A stretch of 64,000 bases of DNA. Origin: Selaginella moellendorffii. Its lineage: Eukaryota; Streptophyta; Lycopodiopsida; Selaginellales; Selaginellaceae. The notes under the pieces were generated by a model. That model saw nothing but the letters and a program-made list of their open reading frames with translations. It did not search any database and was not told where the DNA came from. Positions 50,191 to 62,382 of this stretch are shown one piece after another. A program made the position numbers and the translations under genes. The stretch is from assembly GCF_000143415.4 (NCBI RefSeq), contig NW_003314326.1, positions 868,078-932,077 on the forward strand. The letters run 5' to 3'. The stretch's first letter is position 1; each line of letters starts with the position of its first letter.

Positions 50191-51127
50191 GGAGAGTGTG
50201 GGGGTTGGAGCCTAGTGGAGCCAGTTTGGCCAGGAAAGGCCAGTTTGGCCCAGGAAGGCCATACCCAGTGTTGGGTGATGAACTGACCACTGGGAAGTCC
50301 AAGACTAGAGTGAATACGGACTGAGAAGCAGGGTAGCTTGGTGAAGTGTTCAAGAGCCGACTCTAATTCCCCTAGGAGATCGACTGGCCGATGCTCCCAG
50401 TCCAAGTGTGGGTGGCACTACCTACTTGGATACCAGGTGTGGCTCAACGGAACCTCGCTCTAAGCCCATGGCTAGAGCACCCAAAGGCAAAAGGCGGGGA
50501 GAGTACCCAGGAGGCCTGTGTAGGGCCACGGTGTTCCGAAATGTTATCCCAAAGTCCCAGACGGTGAAAAAGAAGAGGAGCCATCCTCTAGTGTAGAAAC
50601 TAAGGATATGGTCATGTGAGGAGAAAGTCCCAGAGGACCGTGGGACTTAGTGGTCGGGCTTGTGGGCTTTGATCTAGTGGCAGTGTTGGCGAGCACGGCC
50701 ATGAACAGAAAGGGACTTGGTGGGGATTGGAAAAGGGATATTGGGGAAGACTAATCCCCATATCTGTGGGCATCCTAAGGATGCTAAGGAATGGATCTAA
50801 GATGATCACTCATGGATGGATGGCCCAGTCCTTGAGAGACGGGATTGTGATGCAGGTGGTGTTAGACCACCGGTGTGACCAAGGTGAAAGGGCACGGCCT
50901 TAGTGTAATAGGCTGATATGTTGATGGTACCTTGGGGTGTTAGTTATGGGATTGGACACGTGGAGCACTTGGACCAAGTGCAAAGGTTGAGTGGCGGGGA
51001 TGCCATTCTCGGGGCTGGCAAGCCTAAGTCCAAAATAGGACTTATGGAGGTTGTGAGTGAGACTCCTCCAAGTGGTCGGACGTGTGGTTAAGTGACTAAA
51101 GTAGAATGGAAAATTTAATCGCTTACA
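50191..51127 (+). mobile_element. 5' LTR, second part
   Basis: Continuation of the host LTR after the insertion, ending GCTTACA at 51127. It is colinear with the second half of the 3' LTR, including the CCAAGTGTGGGTGGCACTAC block. No TATA box or start site is assigned. Confidence 0.9.
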
Positions 51128-54100
51128 ACTTGGTATCGGAGCTATTCCTTAGTTCGACTCTTATTGGTGGCCAAATATATCACCACTTGTATTGGAATTG
51201 GAAGGTCTTAGATATGGACCTATCCTCGAGGAGTTGCATATCGAGAGGACATGGCTCTCCACTCAAGTTCATGCGTGAACTTGTGTGCGATGTGGTGGAT
51301 GGAAAAGGGCTAGTAAGGGAACGACTTTGGGATCTTGGGAATAGTATAAGGCCTCAGAGAGTTGAGGATGTGATCCAGATGAGCAATTGATTTAGCAAAC
51401 TGGCTAAGGTAGTTGTGGTAAACAACTATAGTTGGGATCACGGGAAAGATAGAGACTCCAAAACAATAAAGGAGTCACAAGATTATCCTCGCATAGTTGA
51501 GGTTGGTACTCATGAATTTGAGACCGGAATTGATGACCGTGAGAGGTCAAGTACGGATGAGGACACAAGTCCTCGAAATAGTAGCTGGGGCTACCTTTTA
51601 TAAATGCTGGAACAAACCCAAGGAGTGGGGGTGTGCTCAAAGGATGAGTCGATATTCTCATCATAGGGACGGATAGTCCTAAGGGGCAAAGATAGCCCAC
51701 AGAGAATAGAAAATAATAAAGTGTTGGAGTAACACTTGCAAGATGGTCATTATGAGTAGGACATGAATACCTGAAGTCGTATTCCAGCGAGCTGGCACCT
51801 CAAAAATAGGACTTTATGGGTCGTTGGTTTAGCAAAGTCCAAAAATGTTGTATGACTCAAGAAGAGTCAAGAAATGGTCCTAAGGGATTGGAAAAAGCAT
51901 TTGGACTGAGGTGTATGGTGCCCCACAAAGGATGGGGAGGATCGTAAAATCCAAGAATGAGAATAGTGGGTATTTCATGGGTGGCAAAATGTGCCATACT
52001 AAAGTCGTGGGAAAAGTGTTCCCAGAAGAAGCAACTTTGGTGTAGAGTTGTGTGTGAACACTATAGTGTAGTGCTTACGGATAGTTGGCATGAGAAATGA
52101 GTCTTGGCCAAGACCTAGACACAGGTGCAAGGTGTCATAAAGGTAGACTCATGAAGCGTGTGGAGACACCAAATGTGCCAAAGTGTGATACCTTGAGGTT
52201 ATGTTGTTGGGTTCATGAGAACCCCTGAAATGGGAATGGCATAGCCTAAGCTGAAAGGCAAGTGGTAGAGTGTGGTGACCCAGATAATGATGGAGGTGCG
52301 GAAGCACCAACAATGAGTTGTAAGACTTGACAACTATGAGGAAACTAAGCAAGAGGTGCAAGGTAATTGTTTAAACGGGTAGAAGGTAACTACCCAAGAC
52401 TTCTTAATGGCATAAAGAAGTTAGATATACCCTTATTGGGGATAAATTACTTATGTTGCAATAAAGTAAGTCAATGTCATAAAAGGAATGCTCATTGCCA
52501 AAGAAAGCCATCATTGGGACACCTAAACTCTCTAAAACACAAAGAAGTGGTGTTTGATGTCGCAAGGGCATTAGATAAGGCCCAAGGGACTAAATCCCTA
52601 GCGAATGATGGATAGGAGGTGCAATCCAAACGTCCAAGGTTGTGGAGACAGGAGGAATCCATCTATCTGATTTGGACAAAGCCAAAAATGAGATTTTGGC
52701 AAGGCTAATGATGGGCATATGGAGACCCATAAGTAGCAACAGTAATCTCGGTGTGTGGGATTATAAGGTGAGCACGCCCAGATTAAAGAACCACTCCCTA
52801 AGCTATCGGGTAAGTTCATCTCTATAAATATTTGCTAAGGCATGGTAGAATGTGCAAAGCTATCCTCCTAGTCGGGAGGAGAATAACCAAAGGAAACATA
52901 TGAAGGCAAAAGGCAAGTACTATTGGGATGGAACTGAACCATAGAAATCGAAGGGCATAACCAACGGTGGTTATGCAAGTTGGGAGTGGAGAATCAAGAG
53001 GGTGCTCGAGGATGTTGTTACTAGCAACCACGATGCCATAGAGAGTCTAAAATGTGGAATCATCCATGTTAGACCATATGGTGAGTAGAGAGCTTGCAAA
53101 GGAGAAGCAAACTAAGGAATAGAGTTCCTTGAAAGTTCCTAAAGACAATTCTAGGTAGGTAAATACCTAGAAAGCCAAACGTAAATGGTTCCTAGAGCAC
53201 GTGAAATCAGAGTGGTGCAGCAAAAGCATGGTCTTGAAGCTGGCCATGAGGCGAGGCTATCAAGGTTGGGGAAGTAGTTCCCGAGTGTTCAAAGAGAGGG
53301 CTTTGAACGAAAGTCGATGGTTAAGGACTTTCACACTTATGCATGAACCATGTTACGATGGCCGGATGACTTGTTAAGTGAGATTGGCAAGTCAGGGGGA
53401 CAAATCCCCTAGTTGAAGGTGCTAACTTCAAAAGGGGTGGCCCATAGGGCTGAGCATGGAGGAATCCATGCATGATCATAAACTTGTCAAGTGAGAGGAC
53501 TTGGCAGTGCTGAGGAACTAGGTTCCTAAGCTATGATCTATAGCACGCTTTAACTATAAGTTGGTGCACCAGCGTGGGGAGTCATGCAAGGCATCTTGGA
53601 TGATGCCTTTCATAGATGCATATACGAAGGTTGGGTTCGAGTCCCGACCCTCTAGTGCTTGGGTTCAAGTCCCAAATCACTAGGGCGTGGTGATGGTTTG
53701 GAATATGAGGATGCTCATTTTTCGGTGGTCATGGACTCTCAGTGAGGAGACTGGTTTGGGCACACTGCCAAGCGAGGGATGCCTCGAAGTCATGATGCAC
53801 GGTTAGATTGCTTAGTGTGGCTCGGCATATCTAACTTGAACACTTTGGTGCAACTTGCACCAAGGACGTGGTGAATGAGATGGGGACACCCAGTTTTAGT
53901 TGTTATGGACCCTTAGCCAGAGAGGGTTGGCTTGGGTGCACCGCCAAGTGTGGGGGATGCCCTTGGGGTCATGGTGAACAACTTCAAGGTCTAGAGGACT
54001 TAGTACCTATTGGCAAACCTGTTAAGGTGCCAAGGTTAGATCACTAGGTGATCTTATGGCTAAAACAAGGACAAGGTCCTTGTGAGATTCATGGATAAGG

Positions 54101-55141
54101 TTCCTAGTTCAAAGTGTTGATTTGAACTATTGATGATGGTGTGGCTTGATCAAGGTGACCAAGTGGGAAGAACACCTAAGGGAAACGATCTGTGGCAATG
54201 CGATGGCATAGTGAGTCCAAAGAAAATAATCTCTATAAAAGACCTATGGGAGGGTCACAAAGTTGGGCTAGGGATAGAGCCCACAGCAGAAAATGCTAAA
54301 GAGACTTACTATGGGTGAACACCCTCTAGATTAAGCAAAGCAAAGTCTTTGCTAAGGAACCAAAAGGATACCTCGAGAATAGAGGTAGCGATCCAATATT
54401 GCTAGGTGCAACAATCAAGGATAGGAGCAAAAAACTAATGGCTAAGAAAAGAGCCATGAGAATCATGGGAAAGAATCCAAATGGCAAAATTAGGCCAGAA
54501 ACACTAATGTGTTGGGTGCTAACGAATTGTGGGAAAGGCAATGTGTTTCCAAGGATGGATTCCCAATTGCTCCAATTTGGCAAAAGTGGAAGCTCCAAGG
54601 GAGGGAGCGGTAAGGTAGCCAAATGATAAGGCTATGGACAGCCCTAGCACAAAGTATGATAATTGGAACTTGGTGCCCAAGGTGGCACGAAATAGAAGAA
54701 AGGATGATAGTGCCCTCAAGTAGAGAACTTCCTGGGATGGGGAGTTGCACAATAGATGCAATGCAAGGTGTCAGAGACACCTACGAAATTGACTTTGTGA
54801 AGTCCAAAGTAAAAGTTCCAAAGTGCAAAGGTTATATTGATGGAAATTGAGACTACTTAAGAAGGAGTAGTGGATTGAGATAGAGAAGGTATCTCTAACA
54901 GGTTTAGCAAGGACTAAACCAATAAACAGAAAGAACCACCACAAGTGGTCGAATAAGTCTCTAAGTTGGAGAGACTATGCTCCTTAGAGGATGGGCAAGG
55001 CATGGTGAGCCTTCAGTATCAAACCATTGATAAATATTGGCGAGGGGCCAAAAATGGAAAGGGTAATACATGTTGGTATTACTTTATGAAATAGTTTATC
55101 GTTTGATGAGGACATCAAACTTCGTCTATGGGTGGTGGAGT
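51128..55141 (+). mobile_element. Internal region without recognisable gag-pol
   Basis: About 4,014 bp, purine-rich on this strand, with frames of at most about 98 codons that show none of the gag, protease, RT, RNase H or integrase landmarks readily visible in the other remnants here. It contains two adjacent tRNA T-arm-like hairpins (53629-53676) and an imperfect repeat of about 75 bp (about 53727-53795 and 53898-53975, sharing GCCAAG..GGGATGCC). Replication in trans by a related autonomous element is the simplest reading. Confidence 0.7.
51131..51142 (+). promoter_or_regulatory. Primer-binding site, initiator tRNA-Met type
   Basis: TGGTATCGGAGC, three bases after the LTR end. It differs by one base from TGGTATCAGAGC, the complement of the plant initiator tRNA-Met 3' end used by many plant LTR elements. 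Confidence 0.85.
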
Positions 55142-56624
55142 TGTGAGACACGAAATCCCTAAGCCCCAAAGTGGAGCCAGAAAGGGTGCCATGTGGTAGT
55201 GGCTGAAGTGAAAGCCAAATGAGCGTAATACATTTGGACTAAAAGCTTTAACTTGGAAGGTCGAGAGTGGGAGTGGAACTCCCAACAAAAGGCTCGAGGA
55301 GCGAGCAATAAGCAAGGCTCCAAAAAGGGACCCAAAAGGACCAATACATGACACGTGGAAGTGTCCAAGATGGACCCGAGATGGAGTTCGAGATGGAGTC
55401 TGAGATGGACCTGAGTTGGAGTTCAAGGTGGACCCAAGATGGAGTCCGAGATGGACCTGAGATAGAGTCCAAGATGGAGTCTGAGATGGATCTGAGTTGG
55501 AGTTCGAAGTGGACCCAAGATGGAGTCCGAGATGGATCCAAGATGGACCCAAGACGGACCGAGTCCGAGTCCGAGTCCGAGTCCGAGTTCGAATTCAAAT
55601 TCGAGTCCGAGTCCGAGTCCGAGTTTGAGAGGGTGAAAGCCCAAAGCGTTCGTCTCCCAGACCCTGGGGGGTTTGGTGAGCTCCAAAAGTATAGTGAGGG
55701 GGAGGATTGCAGTGGAGCTAGTTTGGCCAGGAAAGGCCAGTTTGGCCCAGGAAGGCCATACCCAGTGTTGGGTGATGAATTGACCACTGGGAAGTCCAAG
55801 ACTAGAGTGAATATGAACCGACAAGCGGGGTAGCTTGGTGAAGTGTTCAAGAGCCGACTCTAGTTCCCCCGGGAGATCGACTGGCCGATGCTCCCAGTCC
55901 AAGTGTGGGTGGCACTACCTACTTGGATACCAGGCGTGGCTCAACGGAACCTCACTCTAAGCCCATGGCTAGAGCACCCAAAGGCAGAAGGCGGGGAGAG
56001 TACCCAGGAGGCTTGCGCAGGGCCACGGTGTTCCGAAATGTTGTCCCAAAGTACCAGACGGTGAAAAAGAAGAAGAGCCATCCTCTAGTGTAGAAACTAA
56101 GGATATGGTCATGTGAGGAAAAAGTCCCAAAGGACCATGGGACTTAGTGGTCGGGCTTGTGGGCTTTGATCTAGTGGCAATGTTGGCGAGCACGGCTATG
56201 AACAAAAAGGGACTTGGTGGGGATTGGAAAAGAGATATTAGGGAAGACTAATCCCCATATATGTGAGCATCCTAAGGATGCTAAGGAATGGATCTGGGAT
56301 GATCACTCATGGATGGATGGTCCAGTCCTTGAGAGACGGGACTGTGATGCAGGTGGTGTTAGACTATCGGTGTGACCAAGGTGAAGGGGCACGGCCTTAG
56401 TGTAACAGGCTGATATGTCAATAGTACCTTGGGGTGTCGGTCATAGGATCGAACACATGGAGCACTTGGACCAAGTATAAAGGTTGAGTGGTGAGGATGC
56501 CATTTTCGAGGCTGGCAAGCCCAAGTCCAAAATAAGACTTATGGAGGTTGTGAGTGAGACTCCTCCAAGTGGTCGGAGGTGTGGTTAAGTGACTAAAGTA
56601 GAATGGAAAATTTAGTCACTTACA
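55142..56624 (+). mobile_element. 3' LTR
   Basis: 1,483 bp, TGTGAGACAC to ACTTACA. It is colinear with the interrupted 5' LTR, but its array (about 55367-55630) is shorter by roughly 150 bp, so the LTR pair has changed length in the array since insertion. Confidence 0.92.
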
Positions 56625-56629
56625 CAACT

Positions 56630-58022
56630 AACACCACATATAAATCCACCAATCCCTCCTTCTAATATTCCTTAAGATACTAGCCTATCCACAAGAGAAC
56701 TTTGATTATCTTCCATCATTCCAAGAGGAGGGATTGATATGAGGTCCAAGTGTCTGGCTACGATGCTATATATTAATATTAGTGTAATAGGATTTTGATA
56801 ACTGTTGGATTGGTTTCAATTTAGACCACTTGCTCTTATATATAAGTTAGGGTTTTGAGTTAATTGACATGCACATTAATGTATTCTCATTCCATATTCC
56901 ATGCACTCACATAGCCATATTAGAAGAAAATCAAACAGTAAAAGTATTAATTAGATGGAGAGGGGTATTATATTTATTTCAATTAAGATCATATCTTTAA
57001 TTTATTGTTGATGGTAAAAAATTTATATTAATATATATCTTTCAAAAAACTTATAAATAACTAGTCTTAGATTTATTTAGGTTATAACATATAATAAGTT
57101 ATACTTTAATTTATAAATGGAAGTTATATTTGAAATGTTACTTGATCAGTGATGATCTACTAAATATATAAAAAATGGTATAATAATAAATTAAATTATA
57201 GTTATAAAAATAATTAGTTTATAAAAATCAAACTATTTGTTTAATCATTATTTACAAGTGGATAAATGATTTGTATTGGTGAGTTTTTAACAAATTATAT
57301 CTCAATCCAGAGTTAATTTTATTAATGTTGGTTTAAAGTTCTTGTATATAGATACACATGTAATTGCTTTTTGTTATATATAGTATAAATAATATTTTAG
57401 ATTATCTTTTTTAGTTATATAAATTAGAAACATGAAAGATGATTTATTATTTTATATTGTGATAATGTCCCAATGCTAAATACTTTGGCCAGAGTTATAT
57501 TTTAAATATTTTAAATGGAATAGATAAAGCAATATATAGGTTTTTGGTCTAGGTTGCATAGCATTAAGAAAACACTTTTAAACCAAATTTTATGTGTTTG
57601 AAATCTTAATTTTAATAATTCAAGGCATGTGCATGCATGCACAATTCAATTAATACTTAGTTACTTTGTATTATATACACTTTATAAGAATTCTAACTGA
57701 AAATAAAGTATATTATTTAAAAAATTCTTTTTATAATACAATATTCTTTTTGACACTTATGTGTGCTGTAACTACTGAAGAATATGAATAATAAAAATAC
57801 AATAGTTTATTAATATAACTCAATATATAAAAGATTAAATTGTAGCCATTCATGTTATATTTAATTCCAGAATAAAGGGGAGGACAATTTGGGCCTTTAT
57901 TATTTAGACTTAAGCCATATTTATTTCTAAATGAATACAACATGTAGGGGAAAAGTATGCGACTGTTGAATCTCAAAAGAACTGGATGCTGACATTGCAC
58001 ACACACCCCAAAAAGTTTACTT
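56630..58022. other. AT-rich intergenic DNA
   Basis: Strongly AT-rich, with no coding exon, RNA gene or repeat that I can support. It contains the 3' flank of the PPR gene at its right end. Confidence 0.5.
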
Positions 58023-59828
58023 TCAAGAGTTTGATTTGCCTTCACGCAACACCTTCACAAACTCGAGGAGCTTCTGATATGATGGATCACAAGCTTTACT
58101 CTCCGCCGCCACCACCTGATCGAAGTAGTGGAGCGCCAGATCTTGTTTCCCTTCCCTGGCGAGCGTATGGACAATGGTGCCAGAGCTCGACACCAAAGGT
58201 TGGATCCCCTCGCTCACCATCATCACCAAAACCTCCTTTGCATCGTCCACTCTCCCTGCCTTGCAAAGCCCGGTCACTAGAACCTCGTAAGTCGATGCCG
58301 CTGGATCACACCCGACTCGTCTCATCACAGCCAAGAGATGCCTCGCCTCGTCCAATCTTCTCGAGCAGCACAGCCCCTCCATCAGGCTGTTGAAAGTGAA
58401 GAGATTGGGGATAGCTCCGGCGTCAAACATGTTGTCGAGCAGAGCAAAAGCCTCGTCAAATCTCTCCGACTTGAGTAAAGCCACCGCGAGCGTGCAGTAA
58501 CTGATGCCATCCGGGATCACTCCTCTCTCCACCATCAAGTTTTGTATCTGGAAGGCCTGCTCGATCTGGAAGTTCCGGCAGAAGATCCCAATGAGGCTGT
58601 TGTAAGTGATGATGTCAGGGAGAATCCCCCGGCCATCCATCTCGCTGAGCAGCTCGCAAGCCTCGTTTGCTCTCCCGGCGTCGCAGAGACCACTGATGAG
58701 AACGTTGTAAGTCACCAAGTTTGGCGCACAAAGTCCCTTCTTCATCAGGTGGAGGACCTCGCAAGCTTTGTCGATCTTGCTCTTCTGGCAAAACCCGGAG
58801 ATGAGACTGTTGAAAGTCACGACGTCGGGATGAGTTCCAGACTGGATCATCCTCTCGATCAGCTGGTGAGCGAGCCCCGTGCAACCTGTCTTGCAGTAAC
58901 CATAGATCAAGGTGTTGTAAGTCACGAGATTGGGACGAACCTTTCGCTTTACCATCGTCTCTAGGAGCTGGCGAGCTTCCTCCATCCGGTAGCTCTTGCA
59001 AAGACCATCGATGAGCGAATTGTAAGTCACCACATCGGGGACGATTCCACGCTCGCTCATCTCCTCAATCATCTGGCGAGCCTCGGAGAGCTGGTTCGCT
59101 TTGCACAGGCCGTGCACGAGGATGTTGAAGAGCACCGAGTCTGGAGCGCACTCCACGCTCTCCCGAAAGTACTGCATCGCTCGCGAGAGATTTCCCGTGT
59201 TGCAGAGAGCTTGGACGATCGAGGAGTGTGTGACCACGTCCGGGGAGTGGCCCCTTTCTTTCATCTCCGCTAGTAGCTGGAATGCTCGCTCCATATCTCC
59301 GGCCTTGCAGAAGCCACCGATGAGGGTGTTGTAAGTGATGTGATTCGTGTCGCAGTGTTGACCCAGGAGCTCATCCCGGAAGATCTGGTATGCCTGGTGG
59401 TGGCGCCGGGCCTTGACGAGCGTTCGCAGCAGGCAATTGCAAGTGAAATTGTTGTGGATGGACTCTCCCCGGTGCGAGCGAGTGACCCAGCGGAAGAAGA
59501 AGAGCGAGACATCGACGTCTTTGATCACCTGGAGGACCCTGCCCACGGTGTTGGGGACGAGATTCCGGCTGTACTTGGCCAATGCCGCCTCGGCCTCTGG
59601 CCGGTCTCCCACGCTCGTGAGAATGGCGACAATGCCGCTCACATCCGACGCCATCGCCGGCGTGGAGTGGAAACTCTTGGAGTTCTTCCTGGACATGCTC
59701 GAGGAGCCCGCATTGCTGCTCGATCGAGAGATTCCTAGATTGATATTACCTGGCGCTGCTGGCGATTGATCTGCCGCAACGCCGCAAGCCGCCACAATCC
59801 CTGGGGCGGGCAGTCCCGCGCAAGCCAT
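58023..59828 (-). CDS. P-class pentatricopeptide repeat protein, 601 aa
   Basis: Intronless; the start is set at ATG 59828 (an upstream TTG extends the frame but is not a plausible start). The N-terminus (MACAGLPAPGIVAACGV and a Ser/Asn-rich stretch to about residue 60) is poor in acids, fitting an organellar transit peptide, probably plastid. Residues about 150-580 hold about 12-13 PPR motifs (HITYNTLIGGFCK, VVTYNSLIDGLCK, LVTYNTLIYGYCK, VVTFNSLISGFCQ). No E or DYW extension follows. The architecture is like the PPR protein at 28828-31164, but the motifs are clearly different in order. It is divergent from the U6 and threonine synthase genes; an AAACCCTAG telo-box-like motif lies right at the start codon (about 59833-59841). 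Confidence 0.94.
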   Translation of the reverse strand: MACAGLPAPGIVAACGVAADQSPAAPGNINLGISRSSSNAGSSSMSRKNSKSFHSTPAMASDVSGIVAILTSVGDRPEAEAALAKYSRNLVPNTVGRVLQVIKDVDVSLFFFRWVTRSHRGESIHNNFTCNCLLRTLVKARRHHQAYQIFRDELLGQHCDTNHITYNTLIGGFCKAGDMERAFQLLAEMKERGHSPDVVTHSSIVQALCNTGNLSRAMQYFRESVECAPDSVLFNILVHGLCKANQLSEARQMIEEMSERGIVPDVVTYNSLIDGLCKSYRMEEARQLLETMVKRKVRPNLVTYNTLIYGYCKTGCTGLAHQLIERMIQSGTHPDVVTFNSLISGFCQKSKIDKACEVLHLMKKGLCAPNLVTYNVLISGLCDAGRANEACELLSEMDGRGILPDIITYNSLIGIFCRNFQIEQAFQIQNLMVERGVIPDGISYCTLAVALLKSERFDEAFALLDNMFDAGAIPNLFTFNSLMEGLCCSRRLDEARHLLAVMRRVGCDPAASTYEVLVTGLCKAGRVDDAKEVLVMMVSEGIQPLVSSSGTIVHTLAREGKQDLALHYFDQVVAAESKACDPSYQKLLEFVKVLREGKSNS

Positions 59829-59960
59829 GAACAAACCCTAGCACAAACCTCCAAGGGTTTAAGAAATGCTTGCCACGTCCACGTAAATCAGTTTTCGATC
59901 AGTTTTCGAAATTGCCACGTCATTAATTTTTAGGGTTAGGGCTAGGGCTTGTAGTGCCCT

Positions 59961-60003
59961 ATCCCATATGCCTTGGCACAATTGAGAATGAGCTCTTTAT
60001 AAA
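59961..60003 (+). promoter_or_regulatory. Pol III-type U6 promoter: USE-like and TATA elements
   Basis: ATCCCATATG (59961-59970) resembles the plant upstream sequence element RTCCCACATCG, and TTTATAAA (59996-60003) is a TATA box 31 nt before the U6 start. The spacer of about 25 bp is the short spacing that plants use for Pol III snRNA genes (Pol II snRNA genes have about 10 bp more). Confidence 0.75.
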
Positions 60004-60026
60004 CCTGGCCATCGCTAGTTACTAAT

Positions 60027-60046
60027 GTCTCTTCGGAGACACCAGA

Positions 60047-60078
<32 letters not shown>

Positions 60079-60128
60079 GGCCCCTGCGCAAGGATGACAC
60101 GCACAAATCGAGAAATGGTCCAAATTTT
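60027..60128 (+). ncRNA. U6: U6 spliceosomal snRNA
   Basis: The 5' hairpin GTCTCTTCGGAGAC is followed by GATAAAATTGGAACGATACA, the ACAGAGA box (ATACAGAGAAGATTAGC), AGC, TGGCCCCTGCGCAAGGATGA, CACGCACAAATCG and AGAAATGGTCCAAA, then a run of eight T (60125-60132) as Pol III terminator. All catalytic elements, including ACAGAGA and AGC, are intact. The only notable change from the usual plant sequence is GACACCAGATAAAA where GACATCCGATAAAA is common, just after the 5' stem. Proper promoter and terminator indicate a functional gene. Confidence 0.96.
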
Positions 60129-60132
60129 TTTT
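60125..60132 (+). terminator. Pol III T-run terminator of U6
   Basis: Eight T residues directly after the U6 3' end, 64 bp before the threonine synthase ATG. Confidence 0.85.
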
Positions 60133-60168
60133 CGCACCCTAGCCCAAAAATTAGGGCTCTTGGGTTAG

Positions 60169-61851
<1,683 letters not shown>

Positions 61852-62382
61852 GCTCGTTTTTTTTTTTTTTTGCTCTCGTTTGCTCTTTGGTTTGTTTCCT
61901 TGTTTTTGGCTTTCTTAATGTGAGAACTTCGTTTTTCTTCGGCGTTCTCATGCTCTGGGTTTGTGCATTCAGTGGTGCACCGGGTTAAGATGATCGAAGA
62001 AGACGATCAGAGTGTATATTGGTATGTATATACTGGGCGATAATCATCGCCTAGAGGTAGAGAAAAATAAAAAATAGAAATGGCCTTCTCTTGTATTTAT
62101 TTTTTCTTTGAGATACGGTAGACAGAACTGTCTGCTTTTACAGGAGATCTACCAACTAATAATTACTGTCAGCTGACCACTTCTTTTCCTAAGACTTTGG
62201 ACAATGCTTCAGTGAATTTCTGTGTTTCACCTGCCATTTTTTACCTTCTCTTGCAAGACATTGACAGGATGCCCAATCTGAGCATCTGGAACTTCGCAGT
62301 TGCCCTGTAAGGAGAAAAGAAAACAAAGACCCCAGCCTTTTCTCGTGCAAAATTTTCTCGCTTGTGCCTTGGAAGCAAGCAA
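61852..62382. other. Spacer between convergent genes
   Basis: This holds the possible last intron and short last exon of threonine synthase (61973-61988) and the 3' UTRs of both genes. No other feature is seen. Confidence 0.5.

Larger units (their letters stand above)
47872..56624 (+). mobile_element. Complete LTR retrotransposon (CTCGG-array family), non-autonomous, with nested solo LTR
   Basis: Boundaries are TGCGAGACAC (47872) and ACTTACA (56624), flanked by a perfect 5-bp target duplication CAACT (47867-47871 and 56625-56629). The 5' LTR (47872-51127) is interrupted by the solo LTR 48519-50190; the 3' LTR is 55142-56624. A primer-binding site follows the 5' LTR, and a purine-rich stretch (GGGTGGTGGAG, 55130-55140) precedes the 3' LTR as polypurine tract. 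The internal region of about 4 kb has no frame longer than about 100 codons and no recognisable gag or pol, so it is a LARD-like non-autonomous element or a fully decayed one. Confidence 0.93.

Noticed and set aside
49241-50286. Apparent 248-287-aa repeat proteins on both strands
   Set aside because: Array of the nested solo LTR; both strands equally open.
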